A stretch of 64,000 bases of DNA from Myxococcus stipitatus (GTDB taxonomy: Bacteria; Myxococcota; Myxococcia; Myxococcales; Myxococcaceae). Shown here piece after piece: positions 28,001 through 35,273 of the stretch. The DNA is taken from contig NZ_CP102770.1 of the NCBI RefSeq assembly GCF_038561935.1, positions 2,232,001 to 2,296,000 on the forward strand. Reading direction: 5' to 3'. The position numbers were made by a program, and so were the translations under genes. The notes under the pieces were generated by a model. It did no database searches, was not told where the DNA came from, and saw only the letters and a list, made by a program, of their open reading frames with translations. The first letter of the stretch is position 1. Each line of letters opens with the position of its first letter.

Positions 28001-28620
28001 CCGAGGAGTCCACCCAGGAGCCGGGGCTCTACAAGGGCACGGGCCAGTCGTACCTGTACTACGGCAAGGGCGCGCTGGTGATGAACGCGCTGCGGGACCT
28101 GCTGGGCGAGGCGAAGCTGGACGCGGCGCTGCGGCGCATGCTGAACGCCCCGGGGCACGAGAGCTCACTGACGACGCTGGACCTGCTGACCGCGCTGCAC
28201 GCGGAGGCCACCACGGGCCAGCACGTCCTCATCGACCAGTGGATGAAGGAGGTCGTCCTGTACGACTTGAAGGTGGAGTCTTCGTCCGTGGAGGCGCTGC
28301 CGGACGGGCGCTTCCAGGTGACGGCCCGCGTGGCGACCTCGAAGCGCGCCGCGCGCGGCGGCGAGGACGTCCTCCTGCCCATGGACGAGGCGCTGGACGT
28401 CGCCGTCTACACGAGCTCACCGCGCGACGGCGTCGTGGAGGACAACCTGCTGCACGTGCGGCGGCATCGCTTCCAGGGCGCGTCCACGGAGGTGTCCTTC
28501 ACCGTGGACAGGCAGCCGACGCACGTGGGCATCGACCCGTTCATCCTGCGCATCGAACGGGAGCGCGGCGACAACTTCCAGAAGCTGTCGCCGCGCGGGT
28601 CTGCTTCCGCGGCGCGTTAG
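25021..28620 (+). CDS. ABC-2 type permease fused to M1 family aminopeptidase
   Basis: 1199 residues; GGAGG precedes ATG 25021. Residues 1-~600 hold two sets of about six membrane helices (e.g. FLALLALWVFVVGMEIV). Residues ~640-1180 form an extracytoplasmic M1 metallopeptidase. The zinc motif HEVAHQWWGH lies near residue 933, and the third ligand is probably the Glu of MLVESLTKY. A substrate-binding stretch, SWSFGALAMRQVIYF, precedes it in place of the classical GAMEN. Fusions of this kind are known in Bacteroidota and Myxococcota; role uncertain, perhaps coupling peptide trimming to transport. Operon with the ATPase upstream. Confidence 0.9.
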   Translation: MLRGILHFEWRYHTRQAVFFAALVLFAAMSVALVGTGYGGDNVQLNSPHSVAQSLGLLSLTSLFVLGIFCAATVQRDAEHGMTELLFTTSVTQRDYLLGRYLGALLATLAVFAVATLALMVAPYVLAVPPERVAPLDVGRYLWALLVVVTPNVVFAASLLFAISALSRSRLASYVGGVFVYALYLVGSMWAESPIMAGAAPQTAESLARAALLDPFGLSALFELSRYWPEAERNTRFVPLAGNFLWNRLLWLGVAAAVLGFVHWRFSFRTSAVKPRQEEPAEAPVSQGRASYRPVEVGMPRGRSAWAVLASAARLELRHVLRSWPFLALLALWVFVVGMEIVTGAGRGEAGTYRIPTTGRVLESIWMPLSQVGTLVVIYFGAELVWRERLARFEALLDATPASSGYFFAAKLAAMVALVGVMTAVPVALGVAFQLVRGQVAPEPCLYLSLFYFQALPLVLFAVAVLFIQTVSPHRYVGMVLSLLLSLVVSQGASLGLEHPMTRFGAAPGVSHSDLDGFGPMAASFSAFMVYWSAFAGLLALVTWGLWRRGLGTRWSARVRALPGEWGRAGTYGAVACGGVFLLAGGLIARDTWGLGTYQSRDASLAWRERYERTYKVLEPLPLPGIVAVTSRLDLFPEERRYRATGTYRLENQTQAPLDTLWVAVPPTARSVSLSLQGGEQVARDEEFGMVHFRLQPPLPPGGVAELSFDVTREERGVRATGFDLSLVENGSFILNDEVFPTLGYRRGHELGSPEERRKRGLPEQPRMPLLDESGRTPVVRAPVWHTLDLMVSTSSDQTAVAPGTLRKQWSEDGRRYFHYVVDRPMTPKFAVVSARYAVEKTRHQGVDVEVYYHPAHAYNVKAMLEATTRSLDDFGARFHRYPDTQLRIVEIPSSWSFGALAMRQVIYFVEDRGFLTDMRQSDAVDLVTRRTAHEVAHQWWGHLLDPATVEGATMLVESLTKYSEQRVLAGLHGEHSLVRELAFDRDRYLAGRTEESTQEPGLYKGTGQSYLYYGKGALVMNALRDLLGEAKLDAALRRMLNAPGHESSLTTLDLLTALHAEATTGQHVLIDQWMKEVVLYDLKVESSSVEALPDGRFQVTARVATSKRAARGGEDVLLPMDEALDVAVYTSSPRDGVVEDNLLHVRRHRFQGASTEVSFTVDRQPTHVGIDPFILRIERERGDNFQKLSPRGSASAAR

Positions 28621-28634
28621 GCCGCGGAGGTGCT

Positions 28635-30311
28635 TCAGGCGACCTTCTTGTCGCGCAGCTCGCGGCGGAGGATCTTGCCCACGTTCGTCTTGGGCAGCTC
28701 CGTGCGGAACTCAATCTTCTTGGGCCGCTTGTAGCCGGTGAGCTGCTCGCGGCAGAAGTCCATGAGCTGGGCCTCCGTGAGCGACGGGTCCTTCTTCACC
28801 ACGAAGAGCTTCACCACCTCGCCCGAGTGCTCGTCGGGGATGCCCACCGCCGCCACCTCGAGCACGCCGGGGTGCATGGCCACCACGCCCTCGACCTCGT
28901 TCGGGTAGACGTTGAAGCCGGACACCAGAATCATGTCCTTCTTGCGGTCGACGATGGTGGTGTGGCCGCGCTCGTCCATCACGCCGATGTCGCCGGAGCG
29001 GAAGAAGCCGTCGGCGAACATCACCTTGGCCGTCTCATCCGGACGGTTCCAGTAGCCCGCCATCACCTGCGGGCCGCGGATACAGATTTCGCCCGGCTGG
29101 CCCATGGGAACTGGATTGCCGTCGTCGTCGCGGATGGCGATTTCCGTGGAGGGAATCGGCAGGCCGATGGTGCCCGAGTACTCCGTCGCTGTGGGCAGGT
29201 TGCTGGTGGCCACCGGGGACGTCTCCGACAGGCCGTACCCTTCGATGATGGGCACGCGGGTGATGGCGTACCACTTCTCCGCCACCGCGCGCTGCACGGC
29301 CATGCCGCCGCCGTTGCAGATCATCAGCTCGGAGAAGTCGAGGTTCTTGAAGTCGGGGTGGTTGGCCAGCGCGTTGTAGAGCGTGTTGACGGCCGGGAGG
29401 ATGTGGAACTTCTGCTCCGACAGCGTCTTGATGAAGCCCGGGATGTCGCGCGGGTTGGGGATGAGCACGTTCATCGCGCCCAGGCGGATGCCCATCAGCC
29501 CACAGACGGTCAGCGCGAAGATGTGGTACATCGGCAGCGCGCAGATGATGTTCAGCTGCGCGATGTTGCGCCCCCGCATCGCCGGGTCCAGGAACGCCTC
29601 CACCTGGAGCACGTTGGCGATGGCGTTCTTGTGCAGCAGCGTGGCGCCCTTGGAGACGCCCGTCGTGCCGCCCGTGTACTGCAGGAAGGCCACGTCGTCG
29701 TGCTTGGAGGCCACCGGGTTGAGCGTGCGCTTGCCGCCCTCCGCCAACACCTGCTTGAAGCTCACGGCGCGCGGCAGGTTGAACGCCGGCACCATCTTCT
29801 TCACCTTGCGCACCACGAAGTTGACCAGGGTGCCCTTCAAGGCCCCCATCAGGTCACCCATGGTCGCCACGATGACGTGGCGCACCGGCGTCTTGTCCAG
29901 CACCTGCTCCAGCGTGGTGGCGAAGTTCTCCAGGATGAAGATGGCCTGGGCTCCGCTGTCCTTGAGCTGGTGCTCCAGCTCGCGCGGCGTGTAGAGCGGG
30001 TTGACGTTCACCACCACGTAGCCCGCGCGCAGGATCGCCGCGATGCAGACCGGGTACTGCAACACATTGGGCATCATCACCGCGACGGTGGCGCCCCGCT
30101 CCAGGCCCCGCGACTGAAGCCACGCGCCAACGCGCCGCGACAGCGCGTCCAGCTCGCGGTACGTGATGCTCTTGCCCATGCACTTGAACGCGGGCCGATC
30201 CGCGTACTTGGCGAAGGCCTCCTCCATCAGGTGCGTCAGCGACGGGTACTGCTGGATATCGATCTCCGCCGGGACTCCAGGCGGGTAGTGCTTCAACCAG
30301 GGCTTCTCCAT
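28635..30311 (-). CDS. fadD: Long-chain fatty-acid-CoA ligase
   Basis: 558 residues, normal family length. AMP-binding signature YTGGTTGVSKGATL, then EGYGLSETSP, FFRSGDIGVMDERGH, and catalytic-Lys region PKTNVGKILRREL. Converts free fatty acid, ATP and CoA to acyl-CoA; usually on the inner face of the membrane. GGAGG precedes the start. Convergent with the permease-peptidase gene (14-bp gap). Upstream repeats (30381) may be its operator. Confidence 0.93.
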   Translation of the reverse strand: MEKPWLKHYPPGVPAEIDIQQYPSLTHLMEEAFAKYADRPAFKCMGKSITYRELDALSRRVGAWLQSRGLERGATVAVMMPNVLQYPVCIAAILRAGYVVVNVNPLYTPRELEHQLKDSGAQAIFILENFATTLEQVLDKTPVRHVIVATMGDLMGALKGTLVNFVVRKVKKMVPAFNLPRAVSFKQVLAEGGKRTLNPVASKHDDVAFLQYTGGTTGVSKGATLLHKNAIANVLQVEAFLDPAMRGRNIAQLNIICALPMYHIFALTVCGLMGIRLGAMNVLIPNPRDIPGFIKTLSEQKFHILPAVNTLYNALANHPDFKNLDFSELMICNGGGMAVQRAVAEKWYAITRVPIIEGYGLSETSPVATSNLPTATEYSGTIGLPIPSTEIAIRDDDGNPVPMGQPGEICIRGPQVMAGYWNRPDETAKVMFADGFFRSGDIGVMDERGHTTIVDRKKDMILVSGFNVYPNEVEGVVAMHPGVLEVAAVGIPDEHSGEVVKLFVVKKDPSLTEAQLMDFCREQLTGYKRPKKIEFRTELPKTNVGKILRRELRDKKVA

Positions 30312-30380
30312 CGGCTCGCCTCCAAGGCGCGATTCGTTGATGGGTTGGGGGTGCCGGATGGTAGCTCGATTACGGACGTG

Positions 30381-30411
30381 TAACGTTCCTTCTGTGACGG
30401 AAGTTTAACGT
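30381..30411 (-). promoter_or_regulatory. TAACGT direct repeats upstream of fadD
   Basis: TAACGT occurs at 30381 and 30406 (25 bp apart, + strand), with TTCC...GGAA between them forming a partial dyad. Within the 143-bp gap 5' of fadD. Could bind a fatty-acid-responsive repressor; the match is not to a consensus I can name with confidence. Confidence 0.3.
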
Positions 30412-30454
30412 CTGTCTTTGATGCACTGCGGCATGGGCAGACACGGCCCGCCGC

Positions 30455-31099
30455 TCAGGGCTCGAAGGGGCGGACGACCTCGGCCTGGATGATGCGGTCC
30501 AGCCGGTACGGTCGCCGCTCGCCGCCTTTCACGTCCTGTGTATCCAGGCGCGTCTCGTGGCGGTCCATCACCACGGAGAGGATGCGGACCTCTCGCGTGG
30601 TTTCCAGGAAATTGCCGTCCACGTAGGTGATGCGGAGGACCTGCTGCTCGAACCAGGCGCGCTCGATGGCCGCTCGCACCGAGGCCTTGCTGGGCAGCGA
30701 GGGCACGCCCAGGAACGACAGCTCCTTGAGCCGGTCCAGCAGCTCGCGCTGGGCGGACGTGGAGAGGGCCGAGCGCACCTTGTCCAGCGCGGACTCCAGC
30801 GTGCCGGTGAAGGGCAACAGCCGCATGTCGATGGCGAAGCGGCCCAGGGCCACCAGCAGTGCGGCCTCGCGCGCGGTGAAGTTCACCGGAGGCAGGCTGT
30901 AGCTGCGGTCCAAGGCGTAGCCACCGCCCCGGCCCCGCTCCGCGGCGACAGGCATTGACGCATCGCGCAAGGAGTCGAGGTCGCGGTAGATGGTGCGCAC
31001 GGTGACGCCGAAGCGCTCGGCCAGGGTCTCCGCTGTCACTCCGGTGCGGCGGCCCCGGAGGTACTCGGCGAGTGCGAAGAGTCGCTCGGTGCGTTGCAT
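30455..31099 (-). CDS. WYL-domain HTH transcriptional regulator
   Basis: 214 residues. The N-terminal HTH (DeoR-like, ETLAERFGVTVRTIYRDLDSL) is followed by a wing, a linker, and a WYL-like domain (RITYVDGNFLETTREVRILS and RRPYRLDRIIQAEV). WYL proteins respond to nucleic acid or nucleotide ligands and often govern DNA-damage or defence genes. Divergent from the polymerase gene across ~50 bp, which it may control. Confidence 0.88.
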   Translation of the reverse strand: MQRTERLFALAEYLRGRRTGVTAETLAERFGVTVRTIYRDLDSLRDASMPVAAERGRGGGYALDRSYSLPPVNFTAREAALLVALGRFAIDMRLLPFTGTLESALDKVRSALSTSAQRELLDRLKELSFLGVPSLPSKASVRAAIERAWFEQQVLRITYVDGNFLETTREVRILSVVMDRHETRLDTQDVKGGERRPYRLDRIIQAEVVRPFEP

Positions 31100-31150
31100 G
31101 CGTGGATACCTGACATACCGCTGACACCGGTGGGCGGCAAGCTGTGGGGC

Positions 31151-33589
31151 ATGATGCGGGGCATGGTGGAGGACGAGTGGCTGTGGGGCTGGGACGCGAC
31201 GCCGGGAATCGTCTCGGTGTGGGCGGAGCCCGATGGCCGAGCGTTCGTGTGGAGGCGGCTGCCGGACACGGGCGCGCTGGTGCGCGAGGACGTGCGCTTC
31301 CGGCCGTGGCTGGTGCTGTCCACGCTGGAGGACCTGGCGCACCTGGGGACCCGGCTGCGGCCGGAGCGCGAGGGCCCGGCGCCTCGCTGCGTGACGTACC
31401 AGGAGCTGTCGGGGTCGGGGGCGCTGCGCTACCTGATTCGCGCGGAGGATGGGCGCGCGCTGGTGTCGGACGTGCTGCAGGGCGTGTCGCGACGGCTGGG
31501 GCAGGTGTTCACGAACCTGCGCGATGTGAGCCCGAGCCTGGTGCTGTCGCTGCCGCCGGAGGACCAGTACCTCACGGCGTCCGGGCGCACGTACTTCCGG
31601 GGGCTGTCCTTCGATGCGCTGCACCGGCTGCAGTTCGACCTGGAGACGACGGGGCTGGACCCGGCGAAGGACCGCATCTTCCTCATCGCGCTGAAGGGGC
31701 CTCGCGGCGACGCGGAGACCTTGGAGGCGCACGGCGAGGGGGATGCCGCGGAGGCGGACCTGCTGCGCCGCTTCGTCGAGCGGGTGCGGGTGCTGGACCC
31801 GGACGTCATCGAGAACCACAACCTGCACGGCTTCGACCTGCCGTTCGTGGCGAGGCGCGCGAAGCACCTGGGCGTGGTGCTGGCGCTGGGGCGCGCGGGC
31901 ACGCCGGGCTTGCGGCACCGGCCCTCCGCGAGAGGCTCGGCGCTGGGGCGCGGGGCGGAGCGCAACGCGGATGCGATGCGGCGCGCGCGCTACACGGTGC
32001 CGGGGCGCGAGTTCATCGACACGCTGGACGCGGTGCTGCGGCACGACTTCTCCGCCAGGGATTTGCCGGGCCATGGGCTCAAGGCGGTGGCGCGGCACTT
32101 CGGCCTCGCGGGGCCCGCGCGCGAGTACATCCCCGGCGCGAAGGTGTACGAGGTCTTCCAGACGGACCCGGAGCGGGTGCGGCGCTACGCGCGGGACGAC
32201 GTGGGCGAGGCGGAGGGCATCGCGCGGGTGCTGGGCGGCGCGGCCTTCGCGTTGGCGCGCATGGCGCCTCGGCGCTACGAGCGGCTGGCGGACGCGGGCG
32301 CGGCGACGGGTGTGCTGGACCCGCTGCTGGTGCGCGCGTACCTGCGCTCGGGCGTGGCGCTGCCGGCGCATGAGCCAGGGGATGGGACGTCGCACAACGG
32401 GGCGGCGCTGCACCTGTTCGCGACGGGCGTGGCGCGGCGGGTGGTGAAGGCGGACGTGGCGAGCCTGTATCCGTCGCTGATGCGCGAGTACCGCATCGGT
32501 CCCAAGCGCGACAAGCTGGGGGCGCTGCTGGCGCTGGTGGACCGGCTGGTGGACCAGCGGCTGGCGGCGAAGAAGCGGGGGCGCGCGGCGCCGCCGGGCT
32601 CGGCGGAGCGACACGAGAACGAGGCGCTCTCCGCGGCGATGAAGCTCGTCGTGAACTCCGCCTATGGCTACCTGGGCGCGGTGGGGCTGACGCGCTTCGC
32701 GGACGTCCACGCGGCCAACGAGGTGACGCGGCGGGGGCGCGCGGTGCTGGCGCTCCTGTGCCGGGAGCTCGCGCGCCGGGGCGTCACGCTGCTGGAGGCG
32801 GACACGGACGGCGTGTACTTCGCGGTGCCGGAGGACTGGCGCGAGGAGGATGAGCGCCGGGTGGTGTCGGAGGTCGCCGCGCTGCTTCCCCGCCTCGTGC
32901 AGCTGGAGTTCGAGGGGCGCTACGCGGTGATGCTGTCGCACGAACCGAAGAACTACGCGCTGCAGACCTACGACGGGACGCTGCACCTCAAGGGCGTGGC
33001 GTTCCGCTCCAGCCGCGCGGAGCCCTTCGGTGAGACGTTCCTGCGCAAGGCCCTGCGCTGTCTCCTCGCGGGAGACCTCCAGGCGGTGCGGGAGACCTAC
33101 GTCTCCACGGTGCTGGCGCTGCGCAGGCGGCAGGTGCCCACCTCCGAGGTGGCGGCGAACGTGCGGCTGACGAAGGACTCCACGCAGTACGGCGCCGTGC
33201 GCGAGCGCCGGCGGGAGCTGGCCTATGAGGCCCTGCTCGCGGCGGGGCGGAAGACGTGGGCCTCCGGCGAGCACATCCGCGTCTACCGCGCCGTGGGTGG
33301 ACGCGCGGGCCTGCTGCCCGAGCGCGAGCCGGATGACGAGGGCAGCTCGCCCCCGTCCGGGGCCGAGGACCCGCGCGACTACGATGCGGAGTACTACGTG
33401 CGGCTCCTGAAGGAGACCTTCGCCGCGCGCCTGGAGCGAGGCGTCACGCGCGCCGACTTCGCCACCCTCTTCGAGGACCCGGGCCAGCCGTCGCTCTTCA
33501 CGCCGTCCCTCGCGGACGCACGGCCCATCCTCACGGTGGTGGCGCCGCCGCCAGAGGAGGAGCTGGAGGCGGCGCAGCCCGTCACTTAG
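31151..33589 (+). CDS. Family B DNA polymerase with 3'-5' exonuclease
   Basis: 812 residues from ATG 31151 (other in-frame starts at 31094 and 31163; the first overlaps the divergent regulator start). Exo I FDLETTGLDP, Exo II ENHNLHGFDLPF, Exo III YARDDVGEA; Pol motif A ADVASLYPSLM, motif B KLVVNSAYGYLG, motif C EADTDGVYF. All catalytic acids are present, so both activities are expected. Length is near E. coli Pol II. Likely repair or translesion synthesis. The stop overlaps the convergent TPR gene by 8 bp. Confidence 0.95.
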   Translation: MMRGMVEDEWLWGWDATPGIVSVWAEPDGRAFVWRRLPDTGALVREDVRFRPWLVLSTLEDLAHLGTRLRPEREGPAPRCVTYQELSGSGALRYLIRAEDGRALVSDVLQGVSRRLGQVFTNLRDVSPSLVLSLPPEDQYLTASGRTYFRGLSFDALHRLQFDLETTGLDPAKDRIFLIALKGPRGDAETLEAHGEGDAAEADLLRRFVERVRVLDPDVIENHNLHGFDLPFVARRAKHLGVVLALGRAGTPGLRHRPSARGSALGRGAERNADAMRRARYTVPGREFIDTLDAVLRHDFSARDLPGHGLKAVARHFGLAGPAREYIPGAKVYEVFQTDPERVRRYARDDVGEAEGIARVLGGAAFALARMAPRRYERLADAGAATGVLDPLLVRAYLRSGVALPAHEPGDGTSHNGAALHLFATGVARRVVKADVASLYPSLMREYRIGPKRDKLGALLALVDRLVDQRLAAKKRGRAAPPGSAERHENEALSAAMKLVVNSAYGYLGAVGLTRFADVHAANEVTRRGRAVLALLCRELARRGVTLLEADTDGVYFAVPEDWREEDERRVVSEVAALLPRLVQLEFEGRYAVMLSHEPKNYALQTYDGTLHLKGVAFRSSRAEPFGETFLRKALRCLLAGDLQAVRETYVSTVLALRRRQVPTSEVAANVRLTKDSTQYGAVRERRRELAYEALLAAGRKTWASGEHIRVYRAVGGRAGLLPEREPDDEGSSPPSGAEDPRDYDAEYYVRLLKETFAARLERGVTRADFATLFEDPGQPSLFTPSLADARPILTVVAPPPEEELEAAQPVT

Positions 33590-35030
33590 AGCGCTGCTCG
33601 AGCTTGCGCAGCTCCTTCTCCGCGTACTTCCGCTGGGCCGCGGGGATTTTTCGCGAGAGGAGGAAGTACCGGTAGTACTCGATGGCCTCCGACACCTTCC
33701 CCAGGTCCCGGGCCAGGTCTCCCCGGTTCAAGTGGAGCACGTCGCGCTCGTGGTTCGTCGTGGTGAGCAGCACCAGGCAGTCGTCGAGGACGGCCTGGGC
33801 CTGGAGCCACTCCTTGCTGTACCACAGCGCGAAGCCGAGGTTGTTGAGCAGCTCGGCCCAGAGGTCGATGATGGCCGCCCGCTGTTCGTCCACCTGGGGC
33901 CTCAGGATGTCGCTCCGGATGTATTCGCGATGGCGCCAGTTCAATGGGTCTCCCGCGACTTGCCGCCCGTCCGCGAGCCAGGCCCGATAGGCCGCGGTCC
34001 ACGCGCTGAGTGCTTCCTTCTTCTGCCCCGTGCTCCACTGCGTGAGCGTGGCCTCGTTCAGGGCAAGCAGCTCCTTGCGCATGCGATGGAGGTCCTCCAA
34101 TCGGCTCAGGTCCGGGTCCGGGCTGCTCGGGCTCGGCGAGTCGTCGTCGGGTGCCTCTTCGCCATCCAAGGGCTGGTTGTCGCGCCCGGAGTAAGCCCGG
34201 CAGGTGAGGTCCGCCTCGCCGCCTTGCGCCACCACGCACTCACAGGCGAAGAGCCCGGAGCCTCCGTCCGACCATTCCAGTCTCTCCACCGTTCGGGGCA
34301 AGTCGGTCTGCCTCGCGGGTTTAGCGGGGTAGGGGAAGACCTGGTCGACACACTCGCGGATCTTCCGGGTCATGGCCTCGCTGGCCGTCGTGTTCACCTT
34401 GGAGGTGACGCTGTCGACGGCCCATAGGGCGAGCCCCTCCCGGGGCGCTGCGAACAGCCAGCGGGAGTTGGGCACATAGGCCCAGGTGAACTCGCGGCTT
34501 CCTCCGTCCTGGGGGCCCAGGGCCTTCTCCAGGGCCACCGCTGCCTTCGGAAAGGACTCCTGGGCGGAGCGTGTTTCATCCGGGAAGAGGGAGAGGACCC
34601 AGGACTCCTGCTTGCGCTCGAGCTGGAGCAGGCACCGCTGAGGGTCCTTGCCGAAGCGGACGGCGGCGGAAGTCTTGCTCCTGGGCTCGGGGAAGAGCCG
34701 CTCCACCTCGCCCATCTTCGGGCAGCCATTGGTCGGCAGGCTCGTTCGCACCAGGGGCGGGGCCACCAGCTGCCCCGTGCGTGGGTCCAGCACGAAGAAG
34801 GCGTCATGGAAGAGGGGCTCCGGCACCTGGTCGACGGTCCATGGGCTGGGGACGACGAAGTAGCCCACGCGGAGCCCGGCCTCGGGGAGGTCGACCCAGT
34901 GCTCCGCGACGAGGAATCGGCGACGGCGCCAGTCCTGGAAGGCGGAGGTCTTCTGGAGGTTCGCCGACGAGCTCTCCGGGGACGGCGAGGCCCCGGCGGC
35001 GACGAGGAGCGACAGGAGGAGTGGGAGCAT
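33582..35030 (-). CDS. Secreted TPR-like protein of unknown function
   Basis: 482 residues. The N-terminal signal peptide (MLPLLLSLLVAAGASPSP) predicts export. The middle region has several Cys (CECVVAQ, LTCRAYSG) and an acidic Pro/Ser linker near residue 290. The last ~180 residues are helical, with TPR-like pairs (LNNLGFALWYSKEWLQAQAV, LNRGDLARDLGKVSEAIEYY). Family not recognised. Confidence 0.8.
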   Translation of the reverse strand: MLPLLLSLLVAAGASPSPESSSANLQKTSAFQDWRRRRFLVAEHWVDLPEAGLRVGYFVVPSPWTVDQVPEPLFHDAFFVLDPRTGQLVAPPLVRTSLPTNGCPKMGEVERLFPEPRSKTSAAVRFGKDPQRCLLQLERKQESWVLSLFPDETRSAQESFPKAAVALEKALGPQDGGSREFTWAYVPNSRWLFAAPREGLALWAVDSVTSKVNTTASEAMTRKIRECVDQVFPYPAKPARQTDLPRTVERLEWSDGGSGLFACECVVAQGGEADLTCRAYSGRDNQPLDGEEAPDDDSPSPSSPDPDLSRLEDLHRMRKELLALNEATLTQWSTGQKKEALSAWTAAYRAWLADGRQVAGDPLNWRHREYIRSDILRPQVDEQRAAIIDLWAELLNNLGFALWYSKEWLQAQAVLDDCLVLLTTTNHERDVLHLNRGDLARDLGKVSEAIEYYRYFLLSRKIPAAQRKYAEKELRKLEQRSK

Positions 35031-35207
35031 GTCCGGTCCGTGTCTCTATTCCAGCTACGGCCTCGATGTGAACGCAGGGGCCCCGTGGATATTCATGGAG
35101 CGTGGACCCACCTCCCGGGTCTGCCTCGCCCCTGCGTAGGAGATTCTCACTTCCCGACGTTTGGGGCCCGGCTCCTGGGACGAACGGATTGCGGGCTATT
35201 CGCTTAT

Positions 35208-35238
35208 TTGGAAACTATTGTAGCTGTGTAGCGATAAT
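35208..35238 (+). promoter_or_regulatory. Possible promoter of the MYXO-CTERM gene
   Basis: TTGGAA at 35208-35213 and GATAAT at 35233-35238, 19-bp spacing (slightly long), in an AT-rich island. It places the transcript start near 35245, favouring ATG 35274 over GTG 35244. Confidence 0.3.
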
Positions 35239-35273
35239 CGCGAGTGCCTGCTGTCCGAGCTTCATTCCCCCTC

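Noticed and set aside
27372..30383. 1003-codon plus-strand open frame
   Set aside because: Overlaps the M1 permease and fadD in other frames; composition is shadow-like (Arg/Gly/His).
30455..33274. 939-codon minus-strand frame
   Set aside because: Only its last 214 codons (the WYL regulator) are real; the rest is antisense to the polymerase.
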